From: Solirubrobacter deserti
Lineage (GTDB): Bacteria; Actinomycetota; Thermoleophilia; Solirubrobacterales; Solirubrobacteraceae
Direction: 5' to 3'
Assembly (NCBI RefSeq): GCF_003344625.1
Contig: NZ_QPKJ02000016.1
Span: forward strand, 1-14,638
Length of the DNA: 14,638 bases
Position numbers and translations under genes: made by a program. The notes under the pieces are model-generated. The model was given only the letters and a program-made list of their open reading frames with translations, made no database searches and had not been told where the DNA came from. Positions 7,582 through 14,580 of the stretch are shown here, piece by piece. Each line of letters begins with the position of its first letter. Position 1 is the first letter of the stretch.

Positions 7582-8012
7582 TGCTCGCCCTCTCCTGGTG
7601 CGGCGATGGCGTCGATGATCGCTACCGAGGCTCCGAGCACGAGCAGGAAGACGCCGACGTCGAACACGACCGCGGTGATCAGCTCAAGCGAGCCGATGTG
7701 CACCGGCGACACGCCCGGAGCCGGAGCATGCTCAAGCGGAGCATCGCCCAACAGGGCCGGAACCGCGAACACCGCAAAGCCGATGCCGAGCCCGACCAGG
7801 GCCACCGCGGGGGCCCAGCGCAGCGGCAACGCCGCAGCGACCGCCTCGCGCCCGAACACGACCACCTGCAACAGCACGCCGAGAGCGGCTACAACGCCGG
7901 CGGCGAACCCGTCCCCGACGTTCGCGTAGCCCTTCACGAGGATCGCCAGCGCCACAACCAGGATCGGGGCCAGCAGCGCGCGCGCCACCATCCGCGTCAG
8001 CGAGCTCGTCAT
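7578..8012 (-). CDS. mrpB: Na+/H+ antiporter subunit MrpB (MnhB)
   Basis: A 144-residue protein with four predicted helices, matching the MnhB domain. Recognisable pieces are the amphipathic start TRMVARALLAPILVVALAIL, the loop KGYANVGDGFAAGVVAALGV and the final SLELITAVVFDVGVFLLVLG. The last matches the usual T...LFD.GVyL.V.G pattern, with Asp in FDVG kept. The loop departs from the typical GH..PGGGF.GG: His is Tyr-Ala, and the Pro-Gly-Gly run is Val-Gly-Asp. ATG 8012 forms ATGA with the mrpA stop. The protein is separate from MrpA here, unlike in organisms that fuse the two. It belongs to the assembled antiporter; no independent activity is expected. Confidence 0.9.
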   Translation of the reverse strand: MTSSLTRMVARALLAPILVVALAILVKGYANVGDGFAAGVVAALGVLLQVVVFGREAVAAALPLRWAPAVALVGLGIGFAVFAVPALLGDAPLEHAPAPGVSPVHIGSLELITAVVFDVGVFLLVLGASVAIIDAIAAPGEGEQ

Positions 8013-10273
8013 CCGCGCAGCTTCCCGCGCAACAGCAGGGAAACGGCAATCATCGCTACCGCGACCACCGTGATCTCGACGAGCGTGTCAAGGCCACGGA
8101 AGTCCGCGAGGATCACCGTGACGATGTCCTTTCCGTGAGCTTCCGGCGCAAGCGCGGACAGTCGGTCGGACATCCCCTCACGCGGCACGGGGCGCGAGAA
8201 GGCCGACCACACCACAAGCGAAGTCACGACGCCGGAGGCCGTGGCGATCGCCGCGTCACGGAGCTTGCGCGAGCGCGGCGCCCGCAACCGCGCCTCGCGG
8301 CGCAGCACGTCGCGGGGTAAAAGCGCGAAAACGCCGACGAACAACAACGCGAAGATCGTCTCGATCAGCACGGCCACGAGCGCGACGTCGGGAGCGCCCA
8401 TGAGGGAGTAGGTCGTCGCCAGCGCGAACCCGACGCCCGACAGCGCGAGCGCGATCAGCAGATGCCGGCGGCAGAACGGCACGGCCAGCGCCGCGAGCGC
8501 ACACACCGCGAGCGCGACCACGAGCGGGACGTCGGCAGCGGGGAGCGCGCCGGTCCGGTAGGCGCCGTCGGTCGGCGTGACCGCAACCCCCAGCGCGACC
8601 AGGCCAGCCCCTGGGACGACCACCGCGATCAAGCGCCCGCGCAGGTCGCGCACCTCGATGTCGTGCAGGCGGTTGGAGAGCCGGTTCAGGCCGCGGATGC
8701 TCGCGTTGTACGCTCGCTCGGGACCCAAGTCGTGGCCCAGGCGCGAGAACACCGACAGCGGCGCGCCCAGCAGCCGCCCGCTTGCGAACAGGGCGAAGCC
8801 GAGCGCGTAGGCCCCGATCGCCATCAGGTTCTCCGCCCGAGCATCCAGGTGGTAGGCCGCCTCGAGCTCGACCGCGCCACGCTGGGTCACAACGGCGGCG
8901 TCGCGGGCGAGATCGGCAAACGGCCCGACCACGAGGCCGCCGACGACGACAAGCGCGCCGAGCAGCGCTACGGGCCAGATCAGCCGGCGCTCGACCGGGC
9001 GCAGCTCGCCCTTGGGGGCGCCGAGGAAGATGCCCGTCCAAAACCGCGCCATGTAGGCGAAGGTCAGCGCCGCCCCGAGGACCGCCAGCGCCCCCAACAC
9101 GTTGCCGCGGTCGAGCGCGGCCTTAAAGAACAGCTCGTCCTTGAAGAAGCCGATCGTCAACGGCAACGCCGCGATCCCGGCCGCAGCGGCGCCGCTGCCC
9201 GCTGCGAGCAGCGGCATGCGGCGCGCCAGGCCGCCCACCTCCCCGAGGGCCTTCGCGCCCGTCGCCTCGGTGACCGCTCCAGCCGTCATGAACAGCGCGC
9301 TCTTGGCGAGAGCGTGCCCGAGCACGTAGAAGCAGGCGCCGGCAGCGCCCGCGGCCCCGCCAATGCCCAGCATGGTCACGACGTAGCCGTACTGGGAGAT
9401 CGTGGAGTAGGCCAAGATGCGCTTGAGTCCCCTTGATCCGAGCGCCAACAGGCCGCCGACCGCCATCGACGTCAGCCCGATCACGATCAGTCCGTCGAGC
9501 AGGCGAGCGTCCAACTGGATCAGCGGATGGATCCGGCTCAGGAGGAAGACGCCGGCGGCGACCATGGCCGCCGAGTGCAGGTACGCCGACACCGGCGTCG
9601 GCGCGGCCATCGCTCGTGGCAGCCAGAAGTGGAAGGGCACCTGGGCGCTCTTGGCCAGCGCCGCGATCGCGATCAGCGCTACCGCGACCGTCACCGTCGT
9701 CGACTCCTGAGCGACGGCGAACAGCTCCGGCAGCTGCACCGTCCCGTACTCCGCGCGCAGCATCAAGATGCCGACCAGCATCAACACGGCCGAGACCGCC
9801 GTCACGAGCAGCGCCATGAGCGCCGAGAGCCGGGCGTCGCGGTTGTGACGGTCATAGCCGACCAGCAGCCACGACGCCACCGCCGTCAGATCCCAGAACA
9901 CGAAGAGCGCGATCAAGTCCTGGGCCATCACCAGGCCGAGCATCGACACGAGGAACAGCACCATGGCTCCGTGCAGTCGCGCCTCCTCGCGACGCGAGCG
10001 CTCCTGGTGAGCCAGATGACGGGGCACGTACGCCGACGCGTACAGGAAGACCAGCGTCCCGATCCCGGCCGCGAGCACGCCGTAAAGCGCGGCAAGACCG
10101 TCGAGCTCAAAGGCCAGGCGCAGGTCCCAGGTCGGCGCCCAGGCGACGCCGAAGCCGCCGCCACCCGCCGACCAGCCGATCGCGATCGCCAACAGCCCAG
10201 CAGCCGCAACCGCGACGGCCGCAGCGCCTGAGGCGCTGACTGCGCGGGCTGTCCGAGCGCTCCTCGCTCCCAT
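8009..10273 (-). CDS. mrpA: Na+/H+ antiporter subunit MrpA (MnhA), NuoL-like, lacking the first helix
   Basis: This is the largest Mrp subunit (754 residues), a NuoL/ND5-like module followed by the MrpA-specific C-terminal region. Seen are DLRLAFELDGLAALYGVLAA (the first conserved block), Lys208 in LAKSAQVPFHFWLPRAMAAP, TPVSAYLHSAAMVAAG, LKRILAYSTISQYGY, HALAKSALFMTAG, the DUF4040-like TTYSLMGAPDVALVAVLIET, and the closing DIVTVILADFRGLDTLVEIT. The protein starts with a basic run (MGARSARTAR) and one helix before the first block; homologues usually have two. ATG 10273 is the only in-frame start before a TAG and has no clear ribosome binding site. The helix-5 acidic residue is Asp128 (FVFWDLTAVASWLLVG), where Glu is typical. 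It is first in the operon and overlaps mrpB by four bases. Confidence 0.93.
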   Translation of the reverse strand: MGARSARTARAVSASGAAAVAVAAAGLLAIAIGWSAGGGGFGVAWAPTWDLRLAFELDGLAALYGVLAAGIGTLVFLYASAYVPRHLAHQERSRREEARLHGAMVLFLVSMLGLVMAQDLIALFVFWDLTAVASWLLVGYDRHNRDARLSALMALLVTAVSAVLMLVGILMLRAEYGTVQLPELFAVAQESTTVTVAVALIAIAALAKSAQVPFHFWLPRAMAAPTPVSAYLHSAAMVAAGVFLLSRIHPLIQLDARLLDGLIVIGLTSMAVGGLLALGSRGLKRILAYSTISQYGYVVTMLGIGGAAGAAGACFYVLGHALAKSALFMTAGAVTEATGAKALGEVGGLARRMPLLAAGSGAAAAGIAALPLTIGFFKDELFFKAALDRGNVLGALAVLGAALTFAYMARFWTGIFLGAPKGELRPVERRLIWPVALLGALVVVGGLVVGPFADLARDAAVVTQRGAVELEAAYHLDARAENLMAIGAYALGFALFASGRLLGAPLSVFSRLGHDLGPERAYNASIRGLNRLSNRLHDIEVRDLRGRLIAVVVPGAGLVALGVAVTPTDGAYRTGALPAADVPLVVALAVCALAALAVPFCRRHLLIALALSGVGFALATTYSLMGAPDVALVAVLIETIFALLFVGVFALLPRDVLRREARLRAPRSRKLRDAAIATASGVVTSLVVWSAFSRPVPREGMSDRLSALAPEAHGKDIVTVILADFRGLDTLVEITVVAVAMIAVSLLLRGKLRG

Positions 10274-10435
10274 ATCGTGCGCCGTTACCGCTGGACAGTA
10301 TGCGCGGGGCGATCGATCACTCAGGCCAACCTACCCCTCGCCTGTCGTCCTACGCATGGGTGCCGACGCGTCGCGGCGTCGCCTGAGCGATGGTTCGTGC
10401 GGCCTCGTGGCCCGCAGCGTCCTCGCGAAGCTCGC
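10274..10435. other. Region upstream of mrpA
   Basis: This should hold the mrp operon promoter on the minus strand. I find no convincing -35/-10 pair and no ribosome binding site before ATG 10273. The plus-strand frames here are probably the unrecognisable first part of the decayed exporter gene that follows. Confidence 0.35.
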
Positions 10436-11101
10436 GGCCTCAGCAACGGCTCGATCGGCGACAGCGTCGGCGACCTCCTGGCGACAGCGACTTCGTCCGC
10501 GACGCGTGTCCGGCGGCGCCGGCAGCCTGGTCGACGGGTTCTACGCGCCCGCCGGCGGGCCGTTGGCGCTGCTGACTGCCGGGTTCGCGATCTCTTCCCA
10601 CACTGCGTCCGCGCGGCGAAGGACGCGACCCATGCAGAGGCCCTGCTGGCCACCGGCCTCCATCGCTCCTTCGGGCTCGCAGGTCACGTGCAAATGACCG
10701 TGAGCGACACCCTTCTGGCGCTCGCCATGGCAGGACTCGGATTGTTCCTCGGATACGGCGCCACCACCGACGACTGGGACTCCGCCGCCCGCTATGGGCC
10801 GCCGGTGCTGGGGTACGTCGCACCCGTGCGCGTCCTCACCGCGACGGCGCGGCTCGTCTACGGGCTGGCTCCGCGACGGATGCTCCTAGCGGGGTTGCCC
10901 TCGCGCACGCGGTCGTGATGCTGATGTTCGGCGAGACGCTGCAATTGCCGCAATGGCTCCGCGACGTGTCGCCGTTCGAGCACCTCGCGCTCGCCCCGGC
11001 CGAACGACTTCAGAGCCGTGCCCCGTGCTGGTCGTCGCAGCGGTCGCCTCGCGCTCTCCGCCACAGGACAGGCGGTCTTCCGTCGCCGCGACATCGGCTG
11101 A
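10436..11101 (+). pseudogene. Decayed ABC-2 exporter permease (antibiotic-exporter type)
   Basis: The C-terminal third of a multi-helix ABC exporter permease, of the type annotated as polyketide antibiotic transporter, can be read only by changing frame about five times. In order: GSIGDSVGDLLATATSSATR (from about 10448); GGAGSLVDGFYAPAGGPLAL (10512, next frame); ATHAEALLATGLHRSFGLAG and LLALAMAGLGLFLGYG (about 10630-10880); ALAHAVVMLMFGETLQLPQW and DVSPFEHLALAPAERLQ (10895-11010); PVLVVAAVASR; then ALSATGQAVFRRRDIG and the stop at 11099-11101. The last motif is the typical end of this family. The N-terminal part and any partner ATPase gene are absent. It runs away from mrpA and converges on the hydrolase. 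The neighbouring mrp operon reads cleanly, so decay is a better explanation than poor sequence. Confidence 0.75.
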
Positions 11102-11142
11102 TCCGCTGCTCGGGGCCCCGCCTCCCTCGGAGCGACGCCCTC

Positions 11143-12129
11143 TCACGCCGCGAGGTCGGCGAGCCATTGGCCGACTGCCTGCGCGCAGAGATCGGGCGCC
11201 TCGATAGGAAGCAGGTGACCAACCCGGTGGATGGGTCTGGGTGTCCAGCCTGGCCTTCGGGCGTGCTGCATGAGCGACGCCGCGTCGACCAGCGGATCGT
11301 CCGTTCCCCACAGCACAAGGACTGGCACCCGCAGGGAATCGAGCGCCTCGTTTGTGGGCCGCTGTTCGATGAACATGGCTTTGATGGCCGACGCGAACGC
11401 CGTTGCCGTGCCCGCCAGCCGCTCCGGGTGCTCGCGGGCCGCCTCGAGACCATCGAGCCACAGGTCGACCTGCGCGCGCGAGACACGGCCCGGGTCTCCG
11501 CCGACCAGACCGGGCCGGCCACCTGGGGCGGCAGTCGCATCTGCGATCGCGGCTCCCTTGGCGTCCAGGATGCGCTGACCCGCGAGTCGCAGCGCGATGC
11601 GCGTCACGGGCGGGCCGGCTGCGACGAGCAGGCGTCCCAGCGTCTGCCACCCGAGCGCCTCGGCTAGTGATGTCCGGCGCCACGGCAGCGCCGGCGCCAC
11701 CAGGACGACTCCCCGAGTCTGCTCAGGCATCCTGCCAGCGGCCAGGGCCGCCACCAAGCCACCCATCGACCAGCCGTGCAGCACCACCCGGCTCTCGAGA
11801 GGGAGCTGCTCGACGAAGGCCGAGACGAAGCGAGCGTCGAGGTCCGCGCGTCGCCCGCGCCGATACGGAGCACCGGTGTGGCCCGCGATCGACCCCGGGA
11901 GGTCGACGGAAATCACCGGCCCGAACCGTCTCAGGTAGGGAACGAGGTCGATCCACATGCTCGCGCTGCCCGTCATCGGGGGGACGAGCAGGTGAACCGG
12001 TGCCTTGGGAACTGCGGCCGAAGCAGGCTCCGCGCGGACATAGTGCACAGGCACGCGGCACACGCTCGTCGACACGCTGCACAACCCCGCCCACTGCTGC
12101 GACCGGGCGCCCCAGTCGTCGTATCGCAC
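11143..12129 (-). CDS. Alpha/beta hydrolase
   Basis: A 328-residue alpha/beta-hydrolase-fold enzyme; the substrate is unknown. Residues numbered from GTG 12129 are the oxyanion loop LLVPPMTGSASMW (about 48-59), the nucleophile elbow HGWSMGG with Ser121, the acid in VLVLWGTDDPLVD (Asp277 or 278), and His305 in HRVGHLLPIEAP. Order and spacing are normal, and a helical cap lies between about 150 and 255. The GTG at 12129 is chosen because GGAAGGG stands 6 bases before it. The frame is open further, to a GTG at 12252, but that leader looks non-coding. A putative esterase, lipase or peroxidase-like role cannot be separated by sequence. It has no operon partner: the permease pseudogene ends 41 bases from its stop on the other strand. 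No signal peptide is seen, so it is probably cytoplasmic. Confidence 0.85.
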   Translation of the reverse strand: MRYDDWGARSQQWAGLCSVSTSVCRVPVHYVRAEPASAAVPKAPVHLLVPPMTGSASMWIDLVPYLRRFGPVISVDLPGSIAGHTGAPYRRGRRADLDARFVSAFVEQLPLESRVVLHGWSMGGLVAALAAGRMPEQTRGVVLVAPALPWRRTSLAEALGWQTLGRLLVAAGPPVTRIALRLAGQRILDAKGAAIADATAAPGGRPGLVGGDPGRVSRAQVDLWLDGLEAAREHPERLAGTATAFASAIKAMFIEQRPTNEALDSLRVPVLVLWGTDDPLVDAASLMQHARRPGWTPRPIHRVGHLLPIEAPDLCAQAVGQWLADLAA

Positions 12130-12530
12130 GGTAATCCCTTCCGCTTTCCCCCATGGTAGTCGCACCACCGCGCGGCGGCACTCCGCTGGATGGTGGGCAA
12201 TGACGTTGCCTTCGGTGCCTACCGCCGCCCCGTCAGCGCGCTCGTGCGGCACGACGACGTCCCCGCCTCAGCGACGCTCAGGTTCAAGCAGCAGAGGTTC
12301 CACGCTGCGGATGGTGGCATCCGTCGACCTTTGCTGCGACAACGGCGAAGGAGTCCCTTTGGACTGACACGATCCCGGACGGCTTACCAAGTCGCTCGCA
12401 CGCGATCGATCGCGCTCATTCGACGGGCGCAGCACTTCAGGTGGCCGCTACCAGCTGTAGCGACCGGCGGCAACGCGACGCGCTGTCTCGTTTGACGCGC
12501 CGCGGTGCCGCTTTGCTTGGCCCCCTGCGC
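12130..12530. other. Gap between the hydrolase and the small membrane protein gene
   Basis: About 400 bases with no supportable gene. Apart from the hydrolase ribosome binding site, I see only a short inverted repeat (GCTAC/GTAGC around CAGCT, near 12449) that is too small to interpret. Confidence 0.4.
12136..12142 (-). promoter_or_regulatory. Ribosome binding site for the hydrolase
   Basis: On the minus strand GGAAGGG lies 6 bases before the GTG at 12129. It supports that start over the longer frame from 12252. Confidence 0.6.
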
Positions 12531-13193
12531 CTACGCGAAGATCCGGCGCGCTTGGTCGACCGCTGCGGCGGCTGTGGCGACGGCGGAACCAATCCACAGA
12601 GGACTCGCGGAGGTGTTGGGCGAGGATGAGCGGGTGAACGCCCGGCGCTTCGCGGGGCGGCTGTGGTCAGTCTGGGCGAGCACCGCGTTGACGGCGACCA
12701 GCGCGACGCCCGTGACGATGTTCACGTTGCCCAGCACTTCGAGCGAGCGCTGGATCTTGGCCGCCTTGGGCGGCGTGTCGGCCGCGGGCTTGGTGCCCGT
12801 CTCGATCGGAACGGCGCCTTCGGGAGCCTGCTTGGCCAAACGGGCGCCCTGCACGCCGTTTGCAAGGCCGGTCAGCACCGCGGCGGCCATCAGCCCGTCC
12901 TTGGCGGTCGAAAGCGCCTTCTCGCGACCGGACAGGTTCGCCGGATTGGCTTCCGTAAGCCGTGCGGCGCCCCAGCCCAGCGCCGCCGCTCCCAACCCGG
13001 CGGCGTTGACGGCGTTGTAGCCGTTCCACGCGGCGTTGGACACGCTGCCACGCTCAGCGTGGTTCGTGATCCTCGCGAGCGATGGGTTCAGCGCGATCTT
13101 GCCGAACATGGCGCCGCCCAGCCACGCGGCCAAACCGACGTCGTGCGCCGCTCGTGTCGCATTGGCCAAGGTGTCACTGACGATCATCGGCAT
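12531..13193 (-). CDS. Small actinobacterial membrane protein, function unknown
   Basis: A 220-residue protein beginning MPMIVSDTLANATRAAHDVG. It resembles a family of uncharacterised actinobacterial proteins that open almost identically (I..DTLA..TRAAHD.GLA.W.GG...G..ALNP) and contain ERG...N.AW....NA. Hydrophobic segments lie at about residues 18-33, 62-80, 101-120 and 154-171. The first part is typical of the family. The last 45 residues, after LAQTDHSRPAKRRAF, are Ser-rich and then hydrophobic, and may be an extension. ATG 13193 is chosen for its strong AGGAGGAGGT; the frame upstream of it is glycine-rich and unconvincing. In related actinobacteria such genes are often stress-linked, but that is recollection, not evidence here. 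No partner gene is adjacent. Confidence 0.8.
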   Translation of the reverse strand: MPMIVSDTLANATRAAHDVGLAAWLGGAMFGKIALNPSLARITNHAERGSVSNAAWNGYNAVNAAGLGAAALGWGAARLTEANPANLSGREKALSTAKDGLMAAAVLTGLANGVQGARLAKQAPEGAVPIETGTKPAADTPPKAAKIQRSLEVLGNVNIVTGVALVAVNAVLAQTDHSRPAKRRAFTRSSSPNTSASPLWIGSAVATAAAAVDQARRIFA

Positions 13194-13196
13194 GGG

Positions 13197-13206
13197 ACCT
13201 CCTCCT
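13197..13206 (-). promoter_or_regulatory. Strong ribosome binding site
   Basis: AGGAGGAGGT on the minus strand ends 3 bases before ATG 13193 and offers two overlapping AGGAGG cores. It decides the start of the membrane protein gene. Confidence 0.85.
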
Positions 13207-13292
13207 GGTGGCTCAAAGTCGGTGTGCCCCTGAGGTCTGCCCATCCGACCTGCCTGTCCTTGCCATGCGAGCGCCACCGGTCAGATATCCGG

Positions 13293-13316
13293 CTACGCAT
13301 CAAACGCGGTGCGTAG
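13293..13316. repeat. Inverted repeat upstream of the membrane protein gene
   Basis: CTACGCA and TGCGTAG form a perfect 7-base inverted repeat around 10 bases, about 100 bases before the gene starting at 13193. Its place would suit an operator or a leader hairpin. On the minus strand a GTTT and a GGATAT lie within and just after it, 11 bases apart, faintly like a stress-sigma promoter but with short spacing. Confidence 0.4.
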
Positions 13317-13412
13317 AGCGACTGCGGCCTAGAAAGTGCTCCGACCCCTGTCGGGGTTCCGCCCGGCCCTGACTACGCGGCGTGATTCTCAGACGCTTGG
13401 GCTGTTCACCAG

Positions 13413-13438
13413 CTTCGCGCGGACGAATACGCGCGAAG
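13413..13438. repeat. Perfect 9-bp hairpin
   Basis: CTTCGCGCG and CGCGCGAAG pair exactly around the 8-base loop GACGAATA. A 10-base palindrome (GCTCGCGAGC, 13440-13449) follows directly. Neither strand has a T-run, so this is not an obvious terminator. It lies in the noncoding stretch between two minus-strand genes. Confidence 0.6.
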
Positions 13439-13479
13439 GGCTCGCGAGCTACTCGACGTCGGCGCGTGCCGAAGTGTCT

Positions 13480-13539
13480 CACCGCCGTGAGGGCGCACCG
13501 TCGCGTGTTCGCAGGCGACGTGCGCCCTCGCTGGCGGTG
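13480..13539. other. Long imperfect stem-loop, possible structured RNA
   Basis: About 22 base pairs fold over 60 bases. CACCGCC (13480-13486) pairs with GGCGGTG (13533-13539). GAGGGCGCAC (13489-13498) pairs with GTGCGCCCTC (13520-13529). GTCGC (13500-13504) pairs with GCGAC (13515-13519). The loop is GTGTTCGCAG, and small bulges separate the three blocks. It is much longer than an ordinary terminator, and no T-run follows on either strand. It could be a noncoding RNA, a leader structure of the gene starting at 13193, or the remnant of a small inverted-repeat element. No named RNA family is recognised. Confidence 0.55.
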
Positions 13540-13738
13540 TCTGGGGCGTGACGGCCGCCGTCGACGAGTGGATCGCGCCGATACTCGTGAAAGCGCGGAC
13601 CCTCACCGCTGTCCCCGCACACAACGCACGTTCAGCGCAACGCGGGAACACGACTCATCGCTCCCGCACCCGTCGCGGCGCGCCAGGCCTTGAGCAGACA
13701 TCGGGGCCCGGTCCGCTTGGACTTTGAGCACCGACATC

Positions 13739-13764
13739 GAAGGCCCCGCCGAAGCGGGGCCTTC
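13739..13764 (-). terminator. GC-rich terminator hairpin of the three-repeat protein gene
   Basis: An 11-bp perfect stem (GAAGGCCCCGC with GCGGGGCCTTC) around the tetraloop CGAA, starting 34 bases after the stop at 13799. No clear T-run follows on the minus strand, as is common in very GC-rich genomes. It could also stop transcription from the other side. Confidence 0.65.
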
Positions 13765-13776
13765 AAACCTTCGCGG

Positions 13777-13800
13777 AACGCCGCTGATCGTCGCGGCGTT
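13777..13800 (-). terminator. Second hairpin at the stop codon
   Basis: AACGCCGC and GCGGCGTT form a perfect 8-bp stem with an 8-base loop. The stem overlaps the TAA stop of the three-repeat gene. With the hairpin at 13739-13764 it makes a tandem pair at this 3' end. Confidence 0.5.
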
Positions 13801-14377
13801 ACAACGACTGAGCAACCTTCGAGACGCACTTTCCGAAGGCGTTGCGATGGTTGGCGTTGGTCCCGTACTTCTTCGCGAACGCCTCGCGGGAGGCGGAGGA
13901 CGTACCGCGCTCCTGCGCGCACCGCTTGGCCGCGCTCTTGCGGGCTTCCGACCTCTCGTGATCCTGCTCGTCCGCCTTGGCCTCGGCCTGCTTGGCGGCC
14001 GCCGAGACGCACTTTCCGAATGCGTTGTTCTTATTGTTGGTGGTGCCGTACTTCTGATCGAACGCAGCGTGGCTGTCGGCGGTCGTCCCGCGCTCTGTCC
14101 GGCACGTCTGCGCCGCGCTGTCCTTGGCGTCCTCGCGCTCCTTGGCCTCCTCGCGTGCCTTGGCCGAGACGCACTTGCCGAACGCGTTGGCCCGGTTGGC
14201 GTTGGTGCCGTACTTGGCCGAGAACGCCTCGTGGGTCGCTGCCGTGGCGCCGCGCTCCGCCCGGCATTCCGCTGATGCGCTTTGCCGATCGGTGGCGGTC
14301 GGCGTGCCGGTCGCTTGGGCGGCAGCCGGCAGTGCGAGAGCGCCGAAGACGGCGGCGAGGATTACGGACTTGTGCAT
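13799..14377 (-). CDS. Secreted protein with three YGTN-NAFGKCVS cysteine repeats
   Basis: A 192-residue exported protein. The signal peptide is MHKSVILAAVFGALALPAAA, with cleavage expected just after it. The mature part has three copies of a 32-residue unit, C..ERG.......F..KYGT..N..NAFGKCVS, starting at residues 38, 92 and 153. Each unit has two cysteines exactly 31 residues apart (38/69, 92/123, 153/184). That suggests one disulphide per unit or pairing between units. The units are joined by charged, Ala/Glu/Lys-rich helical linkers (about 73-90 and 127-150), and the protein ends a few residues after the third unit. Similar units occur in uncharacterised proteins of Solirubrobacterales-like genomes as I recall them; the function is unknown. 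It stands alone, with a strong ribosome binding site and a terminator. Confidence 0.88.
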   Translation of the reverse strand: MHKSVILAAVFGALALPAAAQATGTPTATDRQSASAECRAERGATAATHEAFSAKYGTNANRANAFGKCVSAKAREEAKEREDAKDSAAQTCRTERGTTADSHAAFDQKYGTTNNKNNAFGKCVSAAAKQAEAKADEQDHERSEARKSAAKRCAQERGTSSASREAFAKKYGTNANHRNAFGKCVSKVAQSL

Positions 14378-14580
14378 GAGTGCCTCCTGCGGTCATGCGA
14401 GATGGACTTCTGATCTGTTCAACGCGCCGCGTCTGAGATGGTTGGGTCCTATCTCGAGTCGGCACGGGCGAGCATCTGTGCCCCGGGCCGGGTCCGCGTC
14501 GGTTCGTGCGCGCCCAGCGCACAGTAAGACGCCGGTTGGCGATCATGCCTTCGCTATGAAGCTGCACTGTCGGCGCCGGG
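14378..14580. other. Upstream region of the three-repeat protein gene
   Basis: About 200 bases without a gene. On the minus strand a TTGAAC stands roughly where a -35 box could be, but no good -10 follows at the usual distance. The promoter is not identified. Confidence 0.35.
14383..14388 (-). promoter_or_regulatory. Ribosome binding site for the three-repeat protein
   Basis: A perfect AGGAGG on the minus strand, 5 bases before ATG 14377. It confirms the start and suggests strong translation. Confidence 0.85.

Noticed and set aside
8462..9436. Plus-strand open frame of 324 codons inside mrpA
   Set aside because: Antisense to conserved MrpA helices, with no hydrophobic or domain pattern.
12505..13020. 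Plus-strand open frame opposite the small membrane protein gene
   Set aside because: The minus strand has the strong ribosome binding site and family-like sequence; the plus frame has neither.
13290..13540. tRNA or known RNA gene within the hairpin cluster
   Set aside because: No cloverleaf, no TTCGA-type T-loop block and no CCA end; the stems do not fit tmRNA or RNase P signatures that I can recognise.
14031..14567. Minus-strand open frame overlapping the three-repeat gene
   Set aside because: Arg-rich and repeat-free, in a different frame from the signal-peptide protein; a shadow.
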